The notes under the pieces: generated by a model | What the model was told of the DNA's origin: nothing | The model's database searches: none | The model's input: only the letters and a program-made list of their open reading frames with translations | Assembly (NCBI RefSeq): GCF_027706845.1 | Contig: NZ_JAQGCZ010000012.1 | Location: forward strand, 1-64,000 | Direction: 5' to 3' | Source: Mycolicibacterium sp. BiH015 | Lineage (GTDB): Bacteria > Actinomycetota > Actinomycetes > Mycobacteriales > Mycobacteriaceae | DNA: 64,000 nt | Program-made: the position numbers and the translations under genes | Shown here: one piece after another, positions 15,228 through 23,989 of the stretch | How positions within the stretch are numbered: position 1 is the stretch's first letter | Layout of the letters: the number at the start of each line of letters is the position of its first letter

Positions 15228-16618
15228 GCGTCGGCGATCGCGGCGTCGGCCACGTCGAGCGCGCGGTCCAGGATGGCGAGTCCTTCACGTGCCTGGTCGG
15301 CGGTGATGATGCACGGCGGCACCACGTGGATTCGGTTGTAGTTGGCGAAGGGGAGCAGGCCCAGTTTCTTGCACTCAGCGATGACGGAATTCATTGCGGC
15401 GCTGGAGCTGCCGTAGGGGGCCAGCGGTTCGCGGGTGATCGGATCGGCGACGAGTTCGACCGCCCAGAACACGCCGGCGCCACGAACCTCGCCGACGCAG
15501 CGATGCTTGCCGGCGATTTCCCGCAGGCCTGGGCCGATCACCTCGGCGCCCACATTCGCCGCGTTATCGACGATGCCCTCGTCGGCCATCGCGTTGATCG
15601 TCGCGACTGCGGCGGCGGTGGCGAGGGGATGGCCGGAATAGGTGAGCCCACCGGGGTAGGCGCGGTGGGCGAATGTCTCGCTGATCGCCGGGTTGATCGC
15701 CACGCCACCGAGCGGGACGTAGCCGGAGTTGACGCCCTTGGCGAACGTCAGCAGATCGGGGACGACATCGAAGTGGTTGATGGAGAACCACTTTCCGCTG
15801 CGGCCGAAACCGGCCATCACCTCGTCGGCGATGAAGACGATGCCGTACTCGTCGCACAGCGCACGCACACCCTGGATGTAGCCGGGCGGCGGCACCATGA
15901 TCCCGGCGGTGCCGGGAATCGACTCGAGGATGATGGCCGCGATGGTGTTCGGGCCTTCCATCCGGATCGTGTCGTGGAGGTGCTTGAGGGCACGCTCGGA
16001 CTCTTCTGATTCCGTGGTGGCGTGGAATTGTGAGCGGTACAGGAACGGCCCGAAGAAGTGGACGACGCCGGCGTTGCCGTGGTCGTTCGGCCAGCGCCGT
16101 GGGTCACCGGTGAGGTTGATGGCCGTCTCGGTGCCGCCGTGGTACGAGCGGTAGCGCGCCAGCACCTTGTAGCGGCCGGTGTGCAGTCGCGCCATGCGGA
16201 CCGCGTGCTCGACGGCGTCGGCGCCACCGTTGGTGAAGAAGATCTTGTTGAGCTCGCCGGGGGTGCGCTCGGCGATGAGCCGAGCCGCCTCCGAGCGGGC
16301 GTCGTTGGCGTGCTGAGGGGCTACGGTGCAGAGCTTGGCGGCCTGATCGGCAATGGCGGCAACCACTTTGGGGTGCTGATGGCCGATGTTGGTGTTGACC
16401 AGCATGGAGGAGAAGTCGAGCAGCTTGTTGCCGTTCCCGTCCCACACGTGGCATCCCTCGGAGGCCACGATCGTCATCGGGGAGATGTCGGCCTGCGCCG
16501 ACCACGAATGGAACACGTGGGCACGGTCGAGTTCGTAGGTCCGTGCGGCTTCTGCGCGCGCGGCGTCGACCGTCAGGCCGTTGGGGAGCAGCGTGTCTTC
16601 GAGCGTTTCGTTCAGCAC
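15224..16618 (-). CDS. Class III PLP-dependent aminotransferase
   Basis: The 464-residue fold-type I aminotransferase has the conserved FTNGGADAVEHAVRMAR phosphate-binding region, the PLP-contacting IADEVMAGFGRSG and the Schiff-base lysine in TFAKGVNSGYVPLGG. The class moves amino groups from omega-amino acids or amines (for example beta-alanine, taurine, GABA) to pyruvate or 2-oxoglutarate. I chose GTG 16618 (MLNETLEDTLLPNG) because it is the only plausible start before the conserved region. No clear operon partner is present, so the amino donor is open. Its 5' side faces the LexA-controlled HNH gene across 103 bases. Confidence 0.86.
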   Translation of the reverse strand: MLNETLEDTLLPNGLTVDAARAEAARTYELDRAHVFHSWSAQADISPMTIVASEGCHVWDGNGNKLLDFSSMLVNTNIGHQHPKVVAAIADQAAKLCTVAPQHANDARSEAARLIAERTPGELNKIFFTNGGADAVEHAVRMARLHTGRYKVLARYRSYHGGTETAINLTGDPRRWPNDHGNAGVVHFFGPFLYRSQFHATTESEESERALKHLHDTIRMEGPNTIAAIILESIPGTAGIMVPPPGYIQGVRALCDEYGIVFIADEVMAGFGRSGKWFSINHFDVVPDLLTFAKGVNSGYVPLGGVAINPAISETFAHRAYPGGLTYSGHPLATAAAVATINAMADEGIVDNAANVGAEVIGPGLREIAGKHRCVGEVRGAGVFWAVELVADPITREPLAPYGSSSAAMNSVIAECKKLGLLPFANYNRIHVVPPCIITADQAREGLAILDRALDVADAAIADA

Positions 16619-16708
16619 GGGTAAACGGTAGTTCCCCGACGTCAGAACCGGAAATGACGAGTATGTACGCGCGCATTTCTGATGAGTCAACGCGTCGGCC
16701 GGCACTGG

Positions 16709-16730
16709 TATAGTCGAACATATGTTCGAC
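16709..16730 (+). promoter_or_regulatory. LexA (SOS) box over -10 element and leaderless start
   Basis: GTCGAACATATGTTCGAC (16713-16730) is a perfect palindrome containing the mycobacterial SOS box TCGAAC-N4-GTTCGA with no mismatch. The hexamer TATAGT (16709-16714) fits the mycobacterial -10 pattern TAnnnT and ends seven bases before A16722, the A of the ATG. The transcript is therefore predicted to start at the start codon (leaderless), with LexA covering both the -10 element and the start site. There is no Shine-Dalgarno sequence, which fits. Confidence 0.85.
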
Positions 16731-18302
16731 ACATGGTCTGATGGTGACGTCCTCTCCGTGGTGGAGGATGCGCATCGGCAGGTGGCGGTGGCGATGGCGC
16801 GTTCGTTGGCCGGGATCTTTGAGTTGCTGCAGCGGCGCACCGCTGAGGAGTTGGCGATCGATCTGGATGTGAGCTCGATGATCACCGGATTCGCGCGCAC
16901 GGTCGTGGAGGTGGGTGCGGTGTTGAACATGACCTCGGCCAAGGCGCGGGTGCTGGTCCGCCACGCCGATGCTCTGCATACCCGGCTGCCCGCCGTGGGG
17001 GCGCTGTTGGCCGCCGGGGAAGTGGACTGGAATACCACCGAGCTGGTGCTGAGTCGCACCGATCTGGTCGAGGAAGAGTGGATGGCCCAGCTTGATGCCA
17101 CCCTGGCCGAGCAGATCCTGGGCTGGTCGAGCTGGTCGCGCAAAAGCGTCATTAATGCCATCGATGCCGAGGTCAACGCCGTCGATGCCGAAGCGGTCAA
17201 GAAGCGTCGGGAACGCGCATTTGACGAGCGGGCGGTCAGCGTCGAGGTCGGCCTGGACGGGATCGCGGTGGTGCGCGCGACCATGACCGCCGCCGAGGGT
17301 GCGGCGTTGGACACCCGGCTCTCGGCGCTGGCCAAGACGGTGTGCGCCGCTGATCCGCGCAGCCTGCGGGCCCGGCGCGCCGATGCGTTCACCGCGATCC
17401 AGAAGGGTCGGGTGTTCACCTGCGCCTGCGAGCGCCAGGACTGCCCCAGCCGCGCCGCCACCGCGTCCGCCGCTGCGCTCGCGCCGCCGGTCCCGGAGCC
17501 GCGTGTGGTGCTTAGCGTGATCGCCTCGGCGGACACGGTCACCGGGCACAGCCAGGCCCCGGGCTATCTGGCCGGCTACGGCGTCATCGACGCCGCCCTG
17601 GTCCGGGAACTGGCCGCCGAGGCCACCCGGCGGCTGGTCGAGGCGCCGGTGTTCGACGAGCGCCAGGCGCTGACCTATCGCCCGTCAGCAGCGCTGGCCC
17701 GCTTCATCCGCGCCCGCGACCTGACGTGTCGCTTCCCGGGCTGCACCGTGCCCGCCGAACGCTGCGACATCGACCACACCGCACCGTTCAACCACGACGA
17801 CCCCGCCGCCGGGGGCTCGACGGTGCCGTGGAACCTGGCCTGCTACTGCCGAGAACATCACCGCCACAAAACCTTCGACGACGGTTGGTGCGACGAACAA
17901 CTGGCCGACGGCACCATCCTCTGGACCTCACCGTCGGGCACGACGCTGCGCACCCAGCCCGGCGGGGTCGCCCTGTTCCCCGGGCTCGCTCAGCCGCGCA
18001 GCGCCGCAGAACGCGCCCGGGTGGCCGCCGCGCGCACCCGTCTGCACCGCCACCGCGACGCGACTACCCACAACCGGTATCGCAACCGTGCCGCCAAAGA
18101 GGAGATCCGGCAGCGCTGCTGGCGCAACGACTTCCGCCGCCGCCACGTGCTGTTCAAGGGCTACTGGTTCCACCACAAACCCGACAACCGAAGCCCCTTC
18201 GCCCGGTTCCTCGCCGACCCCATCGAACCCGAACCCCTCCCACCCGGCTGGCAACCACCCCCACTACAGCAGGCCGACCGCGACGAACCCCCGCCGTTCT
18301 GA
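16722..18302 (+). CDS. 13E12-family DUF222/HNH endonuclease-like protein
   Basis: The 526-residue protein has an N-terminal DUF222 helical domain (about 20-340) and a C-terminal HNH nuclease domain (about 335-395). The HNH domain has CRFPGC, the DIDHT metal/catalytic His and a second zinc Cys/His pair in CYCREHHRHKTF. The last 130 residues are basic and Pro-rich. This is the REP13E12 family, repeated in mycobacterial genomes and, in M. tuberculosis, a target for phiRv1 prophage integration. The exact LexA box on the start codon makes it a DNA-damage gene. Its molecular function is unproven; a DNA nuclease acting during SOS is the simplest reading. Confidence 0.9.
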   Translation: MFDTWSDGDVLSVVEDAHRQVAVAMARSLAGIFELLQRRTAEELAIDLDVSSMITGFARTVVEVGAVLNMTSAKARVLVRHADALHTRLPAVGALLAAGEVDWNTTELVLSRTDLVEEEWMAQLDATLAEQILGWSSWSRKSVINAIDAEVNAVDAEAVKKRRERAFDERAVSVEVGLDGIAVVRATMTAAEGAALDTRLSALAKTVCAADPRSLRARRADAFTAIQKGRVFTCACERQDCPSRAATASAAALAPPVPEPRVVLSVIASADTVTGHSQAPGYLAGYGVIDAALVRELAAEATRRLVEAPVFDERQALTYRPSAALARFIRARDLTCRFPGCTVPAERCDIDHTAPFNHDDPAAGGSTVPWNLACYCREHHRHKTFDDGWCDEQLADGTILWTSPSGTTLRTQPGGVALFPGLAQPRSAAERARVAAARTRLHRHRDATTHNRYRNRAAKEEIRQRCWRNDFRRRHVLFKGYWFHHKPDNRSPFARFLADPIEPEPLPPGWQPPPLQQADRDEPPPF

Positions 18303-18311
18303 TGTCGCCCT

Positions 18312-19730
18312 TTAAGCGGAGGCGGTCTCGAGCTCTTCCAGCGCGTCCCCGGTGTACACCGCGAGCCGTTGGAGGTGCGGCAGGCGGTCGCGGCAACCGA
18401 CGAAGCCGAAATTCATCGTGTCGGCGTAGCTCTGCAGCGTGATGTTGAGCGCCATACCGTGGATCGGGATCGACACCGGGTACGTCGCCTCCAACCGGGA
18501 ACCGTTGAAGAACAACGGTTCCCGTGGCCCCGGCACATTGGACACGCACAGGTTGAACGTGTAGGGCCACGGCGGCTGCACGCCTGTCAACGCGCCGGCG
18601 ATCTGCCCGCCCGCCGGAGCCAACAGCGCCGCGCTGTAGGCGATGATCGCGGCCGGCGACATCGACTGCAGCTGCGCCTTGGCTGCACGCGTGGCAGCCG
18701 TGATGGCCCCGAGACGCTCGACCGGATCCTCGATGTCGGTGCCCATCGGCGCCAGAATCGCCCCGACCGCATTGCCGCCGCCCTCGTCGCCCTTCGGCCG
18801 CACGTTCACCGGCAGGAACGCGATCAGTGATCGATCCGGCAGTTTGTCGAAGTCGCTCAAGAACTTCCGCAGTCCACCGCCGATGATCGCCAGCGCCACG
18901 TCGTTGATCGTGGACCCGTGCTGGGCGCTCAGCTTCTTGAGCCGGTCGAAGTCGTACTGCTGCGTGGCGAACCGGCGATTACGGCTGATGCGTGCATTGA
19001 GGATGCTGTGCGGCGCCGACGCCGACCCGGAGATGTGGGCGTTGTCGCCGTCGCGGCGTAGCTGGGTGTTCACCAGGGCCGCTGTCAGATCGACCGCCGA
19101 ACTGACACCGCCGGTGACCGCCGAACCCACCCCGCCCAGCGCGCGCAGCGCCGCCGTCAACGGGTTCGAGGATTCCCCGGACGAGGGCCGCGCGCGCGAC
19201 GGCGTCGGCACGTTGAAGAACATGCGCGTGGTGCGGTCCTCCGGATCGGTGGACAGGCTGCGGCCCAGCATCCGCATCGCGCTGTATCCGTCGACGAGAG
19301 CATGGTGGATCTTCATGTAGAGCGCGAAGCGCCCACCTTCGAGGCCCTCGATCACATGCAGTTCCCAGGGCGGTCGCGTCAGGTCGAGGTGGTTGCTGTG
19401 CAGCCGCGACACCAGCACGCCCAGTTCGCGTTCGTCGCCTGGACTGGCCAGCGCGGACCGCCGCACGTGGTAGTCGAAGTCGAAATCCTTGTCGGTCACC
19501 CAGCTGTGCAGCGGGCTGAACTGCAGCCGAGGATTGGCGAGCTTGCGGTTCCACGGCGCCACCACTTCTTGGCTGCGCGCCTCGTCGACCATCCGGCGTA
19601 GATAGTCACTCGGCGCATCGGCGGGCGGGGTGAATGGAAGGAGCCCGGCGACGTGCATCTTCGAACTCGACGTCTCGCCGTAGATGAACATCAGGTCCTG
19701 CAGTCCGAGACGGACACTGTCGGCGCTCAC
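18312..19730 (-). CDS. WS/DGAT wax ester synthase/diacylglycerol acyltransferase
   Basis: The 472-residue acyltransferase has the active-site motif HHALVDG at 142-148 (HHxxxDG). It also has the C-terminal NVRP and NVPGPREPLFFNG blocks typical of the mycobacterial WS/DGAT (Tgs) family. Members join acyl-CoA to diacylglycerol or a fatty alcohol to make triacylglycerol or wax ester stored in lipid droplets. The length is normal. It lies nine bases from the convergent HNH stop and 22 bases after the SelO start codon side. No DosR box was noticed upstream. Which acceptor it prefers cannot be read from sequence. Confidence 0.92.
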   Translation of the reverse strand: MSADSVRLGLQDLMFIYGETSSSKMHVAGLLPFTPPADAPSDYLRRMVDEARSQEVVAPWNRKLANPRLQFSPLHSWVTDKDFDFDYHVRRSALASPGDERELGVLVSRLHSNHLDLTRPPWELHVIEGLEGGRFALYMKIHHALVDGYSAMRMLGRSLSTDPEDRTTRMFFNVPTPSRARPSSGESSNPLTAALRALGGVGSAVTGGVSSAVDLTAALVNTQLRRDGDNAHISGSASAPHSILNARISRNRRFATQQYDFDRLKKLSAQHGSTINDVALAIIGGGLRKFLSDFDKLPDRSLIAFLPVNVRPKGDEGGGNAVGAILAPMGTDIEDPVERLGAITAATRAAKAQLQSMSPAAIIAYSAALLAPAGGQIAGALTGVQPPWPYTFNLCVSNVPGPREPLFFNGSRLEATYPVSIPIHGMALNITLQSYADTMNFGFVGCRDRLPHLQRLAVYTGDALEELETASA

Positions 19731-19752
19731 GGATGCACGCTAGCCGGAGCGC

Positions 19753-21210
19753 TCACGTTCCACAGAAGGTTTGGAAGGAGGCGCTGAACTCCTTGGGGCC
19801 GGGCTCGGCATATCGCTTCAGTCCCGGCCGTTCGTCGAACGGCGACCGGATCGCGGCGAGCAGCCCCTCCAGCGGCGACAGATCGCCGCCCGTCGCCGCG
19901 GTGAGCGCCTCTTCCACCAGGTGGTTGCGCGGGATGTAGACAGGGTTGACCCTGTCCATCGCCTCGGCATCCGGTCCCAGCGCCCGCCAGCGCGCCAGCC
20001 AGCCGTCGAACGCTGCCAGGTCGATGAACTCTCCGCGAACCGGTTCGCTGTCGCCGCGCGCCGCCATCGCCAGCCGTCGGTAGAACGACGTGTAGTCCAC
20101 CTGGCTCTGCTGCAGATGCGCCAGCAGATCCTGGACGACGGGCCCCGCATCCTCGGTGGAGGAGCCGGGCACACCCAGCTTGGCCTTCATTCCGTCGATC
20201 CACGTCGCCTCGTACAGCGGCGCGAAACCGCCAAGCGCCTGCTCGGCCGAAGCGATGGCCTTCTCGCTGTCCTCATCGATCAGCGGCAGCAGCGTCTCGG
20301 CGAAGCGCGCCAGATTCCACAGCGCGATCGACGGCTGATTCCCGTAGGCGTAGCGGCCCCAGCTGTCGATCGAGCTGAACACGGTTGCCGGATCGTATGC
20401 CTCCATGAACGCGCACGGCCCGTAGTCGATCGTCTCGCCGGAGATCGTCATGTTGTCGGTGTTCATCACGCCGTGGATGAAACCGACAAGCATCCACTGC
20501 GCGATCAGCCGCGCCTGCACGGCGCTGACCGCCTCCACCAGCGCCAGGTAAGGATTGTCGGCTTCCGCTGCCTGCGGGTGGTGGCGCGCGATCGCGAAGT
20601 CGGCGAGCCGGCGCAGCAGACCGGTGTTCCCCGACGCCTGCATCAGCAGCGGCGCGAACTGGAACGTCCCGACCCGCAGATGACTGGACGCCACCCGAGC
20701 GAGCACCGCCCCCGGCAGCACGGTCTCCCGATACACCGCCTTACCGGTGCCCACCACGGCCAGCGCCCGCGTCGTCGGAATCCCGAGGGCGTGCATCGCC
20801 TCGCTGATCACGAATTCGCGCAGCATCGGGCCCACCGCGGCAAGACCGTCGCCGCCCCTGGCGAACGGGGTGCGTCCGGAGCCCTTCAGGTGCAGGTCGC
20901 GCAGCGTTCCGCCGCCGTCCTCGATCTCGCCGAGCAACAGCGCGCGGCCGTCCCCGAGACGCGGCTGGAAACCGCCGAACTGATGTCCCGCATACGCCTG
21001 TGCCACCGGCGTCCCCTCCGAGGGGACGACCGTGCCCGTCAGCAGGCCGAGTCCCTCCGGGCTGCGCAGCCAGTCCGCATCGATGCCGAGTTCGGCTGCC
21101 AGCGGTTCGTTGAGGGCCAGCAGCTGCGGCTCAGGTGCCTCCTCGGCCTTCCACTGCACGGTCAGCTCGGGAAGCTCGCCGACGAAGCGGCTCTGCAGCG
21201 CGATACTCAT
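19753..21210 (-). CDS. selO: SelO-family protein adenylyltransferase (YdiU)
   Basis: This 485-residue pseudokinase-fold protein of the SelO/YdiU family transfers AMP from ATP to Ser, Thr or Tyr of other proteins. The ATP-binding lysine lies in LHLKGSGRTPFARGGDG. The conserved block around HGVMNTDNMTISG and the metal-binding IDYGP are all present. The last residues are Phe-Cys-Gly-Thr, with a Cys where eukaryotic SelO carries selenocysteine. ATG 21210 gives MSIALQSRF. In other bacteria SelO works in redox homeostasis. The gene ends 22 bases before the WS/DGAT start and may be co-transcribed with it. Confidence 0.93.
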   Translation of the reverse strand: MSIALQSRFVGELPELTVQWKAEEAPEPQLLALNEPLAAELGIDADWLRSPEGLGLLTGTVVPSEGTPVAQAYAGHQFGGFQPRLGDGRALLLGEIEDGGGTLRDLHLKGSGRTPFARGGDGLAAVGPMLREFVISEAMHALGIPTTRALAVVGTGKAVYRETVLPGAVLARVASSHLRVGTFQFAPLLMQASGNTGLLRRLADFAIARHHPQAAEADNPYLALVEAVSAVQARLIAQWMLVGFIHGVMNTDNMTISGETIDYGPCAFMEAYDPATVFSSIDSWGRYAYGNQPSIALWNLARFAETLLPLIDEDSEKAIASAEQALGGFAPLYEATWIDGMKAKLGVPGSSTEDAGPVVQDLLAHLQQSQVDYTSFYRRLAMAARGDSEPVRGEFIDLAAFDGWLARWRALGPDAEAMDRVNPVYIPRNHLVEEALTAATGGDLSPLEGLLAAIRSPFDERPGLKRYAEPGPKEFSASFQTFCGT

Positions 21211-21220
21211 CCCACCAAGC

Positions 21221-22375
21221 CTACGGAGACGGTGGAATCACGGCGATGGCGTCGACGTCGCCCTTGATCGATATCCGGCGTGAACTCTCCTCGAACACCA
21301 GCGAGCCCGCCGGATCGGTCGGGGTGTCGCTGCGCGGGAGGATCAGCGCTCGCTGGCCCGGCGCCACGTCTGCGGTCTGCAGCGCCGAGGTCGGCGGCGT
21401 CGTCTGCGCGATGTGGTCACCGGACAGCTGCCAGACCACCGGCGGATAGGTCTGCGGCTGACCGCACTCCCACGTCGTCAGGCTCAGCTTCGGCGGGCCG
21501 GCCATCGGCCACCACAGCTTGGTGACCCGGAAGCCGGCGTTGACGTCCGCCGCGGCCACATCGAACGTCTGCTGGGTGCCGTTGGCGTCGGAGGTCACCA
21601 CGGCTGCCGTCCCGCACGCGGCGTCGGTGGCGCGGTACAGCGCGTACGACAGCGACGCCCCGTCCGGACTGAGCCGCGCCACCGAGACCGGGCTGTTGGC
21701 GTCGGCCTGGCCCAACGGTGTCGGCGGGCCGGGACCGCGAACGGCGTACAGCGTGTCGGGACCGCCGAAGGGCGACGGCGGCGCCTCGACGCGGGCGATG
21801 ACCGCAGTGCCACCTCGAGCGATCAGCAGTCGCGGGTCGCCGGGCCGCACCCCGGCGACGGGAGGAAGGTCGACGATCTGGGCCAGCTCGGGTTGCGCCT
21901 GCGGGTCGGCGAGGTCGAGCCGCATCAGCCGGTTCGGCTGTTCCCACCACACGACCGCGCTTCCGCCGCCCGTACCCACGGCAGGGCCGACGGTGACCGG
22001 GCGGGTCGAACCCTGACCCGTGGCCACCTCGATCGTGGCGAGCTGATTGTCGGTCGTCCGCGCGAACACGAACTTGCCGTCATCGGAGGTGATCAGGTCG
22101 TTGGACGGGGTGAACGAGCCCTTCGCGGTGGCCACCACGCTGGTGCCCTCGACCAGACCGATCTCGTCGGCCGCACGGTAGGCGATCAGCGGTCCGGTGG
22201 TGTCGGGTGGCTTCGGGGTCGTCGTCGGCTCGAACGGTGAGCGCGACGTCGACGTCGTAGCAGTCGAAGGTCCCGTCGCCGACCCCGGCGAGCCGGGTTC
22301 GGCGCCGGTGCATGCGGCCGCCAACAGGCAGATGATCAGGGCGAGGGGCGCGAATGATTTGGACAGCATCTTCAT
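21221..22375 (-). CDS. Lipoprotein, probable beta-propeller
   Basis: The 384-residue product has a lipoprotein signal ending LAAAC (Cys22). A 35-residue Ser/Thr/Pro linker follows, then repeated beta-strand blocks such as DDGKFVFART and PDGASLSYALY of the TolB/WD40-like type. This suggests a propeller on the outer face of the membrane. ATG 22375 is chosen; a second ATG two codons later is possible. It is separated from SelO by ten bases and probably heads that operon. No enzymatic motif is seen. The similarity to propeller repeats is by eye only. Confidence 0.75.
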   Translation of the reverse strand: MKMLSKSFAPLALIICLLAAACTGAEPGSPGSATGPSTATTSTSRSPFEPTTTPKPPDTTGPLIAYRAADEIGLVEGTSVVATAKGSFTPSNDLITSDDGKFVFARTTDNQLATIEVATGQGSTRPVTVGPAVGTGGGSAVVWWEQPNRLMRLDLADPQAQPELAQIVDLPPVAGVRPGDPRLLIARGGTAVIARVEAPPSPFGGPDTLYAVRGPGPPTPLGQADANSPVSVARLSPDGASLSYALYRATDAACGTAAVVTSDANGTQQTFDVAAADVNAGFRVTKLWWPMAGPPKLSLTTWECGQPQTYPPVVWQLSGDHIAQTTPPTSALQTADVAPGQRALILPRSDTPTDPAGSLVFEESSRRISIKGDVDAIAVIPPSP

Positions 22376-22524
22376 GGGAGATCTACCCCATGAAAGCTCA
22401 CGCAGGCCGCGCGCGCCGTCACAGGTATGGTGATTTTTCCCGACCGGCGGGGCAACGAGGGGCCACGACGACGAGGTCGGCAGGCCGCCGGGGGACAAGA
22501 CGCCTTCAGATGTGGAGCAATGCT
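22376..22524. promoter_or_regulatory. Divergent promoter region, lipoprotein/MTHFR
   Basis: These 149 bases lie between the lipoprotein and reductase genes on opposite strands and must hold both promoters. I see no strong palindrome, riboswitch or -10/-35 pair that I would defend. Confidence 0.3.
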
Positions 22525-23418
22525 GTGAGCTTGAACACCATCGCCTTGGAGCTCGTGCCGCCCAACGTGGAGCGGGGCCGCGAGCAGGCACTCGAGGACG
22601 CCGAGAAGGTGTTGCGGTGCTCCGCGGAGGCAGGGCTGGCCGGGCGGATCCGCCACGTCATGATCCCCGGCATGATCGAGGAGGACGGCGACCGTCCGAT
22701 CGAGATGAAGCCCAAACTGGACGTCCTGGACTTCTGGACGATGATCAAGCCCGAGCTGCCGGGGATCAAGGGGTTGTGCACACAGGTCACCGCGTTCATG
22801 GACGAGCCGACGCTGCACGGCAGGCTCACCCAGCTCGGCGACAGCGGGTTCGAGGGGATCGCCTTCGTCGGTGTGCCGCGCACGCTCAACGACGGCGAGG
22901 GTTCCGGGGTGGCTCCCACGGACGCCCTGTCGATCTTCGACGGCGTGGTCGAGAACCGCGGTGTCATCTTGATCCCCACCCGCGAGGGCGAGCACGGCCG
23001 GTTCAACTTCAAGTGCGATCGGGGCGCCACCTACGGGATGACGCAGTTACTGTACTCCGACGCGATCGTCGCGATGTTGACCGAATTCGCCGACAAAACC
23101 GACCATCGGCCCGAGATCCTGCTCTCCTTCGGGTTCGTGCCGAAGGTGGAAAGCCGTGTCGGCCTGATCAATTGGCTCATCCAGGACCCCGGCAACGAGG
23201 CTGTCGCCCGCGAGCAGGACTTTGTCCGCAAGCTCGCCGAAACCGATCCCGTGGGCCGGCGTCAGCTGATGCTCGACCTCTACAAGCGCGTCATCGACGG
23301 TGTCGCCGATCTCGGCTTCCCGCTCAGCGTGCACTTCGAAGCGACCTACGGCGTGAACACCGCTGCCTTCGAGACCCTTGCCGAGATGCTCGCCTACTGG
23401 TCGCCCGACACACCCTGA
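22525..23418 (+). CDS. Mycobacterial-type methylenetetrahydrofolate reductase
   Basis: This protein of about 297 residues closely matches the non-canonical MTHFR family described in mycobacteria (Rv2172c/MSMEG_6649 type). The matching blocks include LNTIALELVPPN, RIRHVMIPGMI, KGLCTQVTAF, GIAFVGVPRT and FNFKCDRGATYGMTQLLY. It reduces 5,10-methylene- to 5-methyl-tetrahydrofolate, the methyl donor for methionine synthesis, and is shorter than classical MetF. I use GTG 22525 because homologues begin just before LNTIAL; ATG 22510 is the alternative. It ends one base from the start of the convergent Pro-rich protein's stop. The identification rests on remembered family sequence. Confidence 0.85.
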   Translation: MSLNTIALELVPPNVERGREQALEDAEKVLRCSAEAGLAGRIRHVMIPGMIEEDGDRPIEMKPKLDVLDFWTMIKPELPGIKGLCTQVTAFMDEPTLHGRLTQLGDSGFEGIAFVGVPRTLNDGEGSGVAPTDALSIFDGVVENRGVILIPTREGEHGRFNFKCDRGATYGMTQLLYSDAIVAMLTEFADKTDHRPEILLSFGFVPKVESRVGLINWLIQDPGNEAVAREQDFVRKLAETDPVGRRQLMLDLYKRVIDGVADLGFPLSVHFEATYGVNTAAFETLAEMLAYWSPDTP

Positions 23419-23419
23419 C

Positions 23420-23989
23420 CTATTGGGGCTGCGGCCCGAACACTCCGGCGGGGCCTTCGCGGACCGTGCCCGGTGTCTCCAGGATCGGCGCGGGATACCC
23501 GCCGGGGGTGGACAGCTCGTCGGGCTGGCTGGACTCGATGGGCACCGGTGTCTGCGGCGGCTGGCCGCTCGGGTCCTCGCCGGACGGCACCGACGCGATG
23601 CCAGCACGGACGTCGAGCCCGGGGCTTCCGCCCGCGGGGGGCTCGAGTCCGCCGGTGATCCCGTACCGCGAATTGGCCGTCACCAACGGGCCGTCGGCCT
23701 GCGGCGCGTTTCCGAGACTGCTGCCGGGCAGGCCGTCGGCCTTCATGTCCTTGTCGACGCCCGCGCTGATCCGCGTGCCGCGCGAATCCGTCGCCGGGGG
23801 TGGCCCGACGACGATGACGTTGTAGGGGTAAGAGAAGCTGCCGGGCTCCAGCCCGGGAATCACCTCAGCGTAATCGGGAACGCCCGGCGGATTGACCGGA
23901 TTGACGGGCTGGGCCGACGCGACCGGTGCCGGCGCAAGAGCGGCCCCCGCCAGCAGGAGCCACCACCCTCTAGATCTTGATCGGGTCAC
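23420..23989 (-). CDS. Secreted Pro/Gly-rich protein paired with the porin
   Basis: The 189-residue product has a signal peptide (VTRSRSRGWWLLLAGAALA..., about 1-27) and a Pro-rich mature part without cysteines. It contains one more ordered stretch around SFSYPYNVIVVGPPPATDSRGT. GTG 23989 gives the best signal peptide; ATG 24019 would extend the overlap with the porin gene from 20 to 50 bases. Overlap with the MspA-family gene implies coupled expression. The function is unknown; envelope location is inferred. Confidence 0.7.
   Translation of the reverse strand: MTRSRSRGWWLLLAGAALAPAPVASAQPVNPVNPPGVPDYAEVIPGLEPGSFSYPYNVIVVGPPPATDSRGTRISAGVDKDMKADGLPGSSLGNAPQADGPLVTANSRYGITGGLEPPAGGSPGLDVRAGIASVPSGEDPSGQPPQTPVPIESSQPDELSTPGGYPAPILETPGTVREGPAGVFGPQPQ

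Noticed and set aside
16692..16708. PafBC (RecA-NDp) type promoter upstream of the HNH gene
   Set aside because: GTCGG lies at the right distance from TATAGT, but the flanking positions of TTGTCRGTG do not match; the LexA box explains regulation better.
16619..17542. A long N-terminal extension of the aminotransferase across the HNH gene
   Set aside because: The extension is antisense to the well-supported HNH gene and has low-complexity composition; GTG 16618 gives a normal-length aminotransferase.
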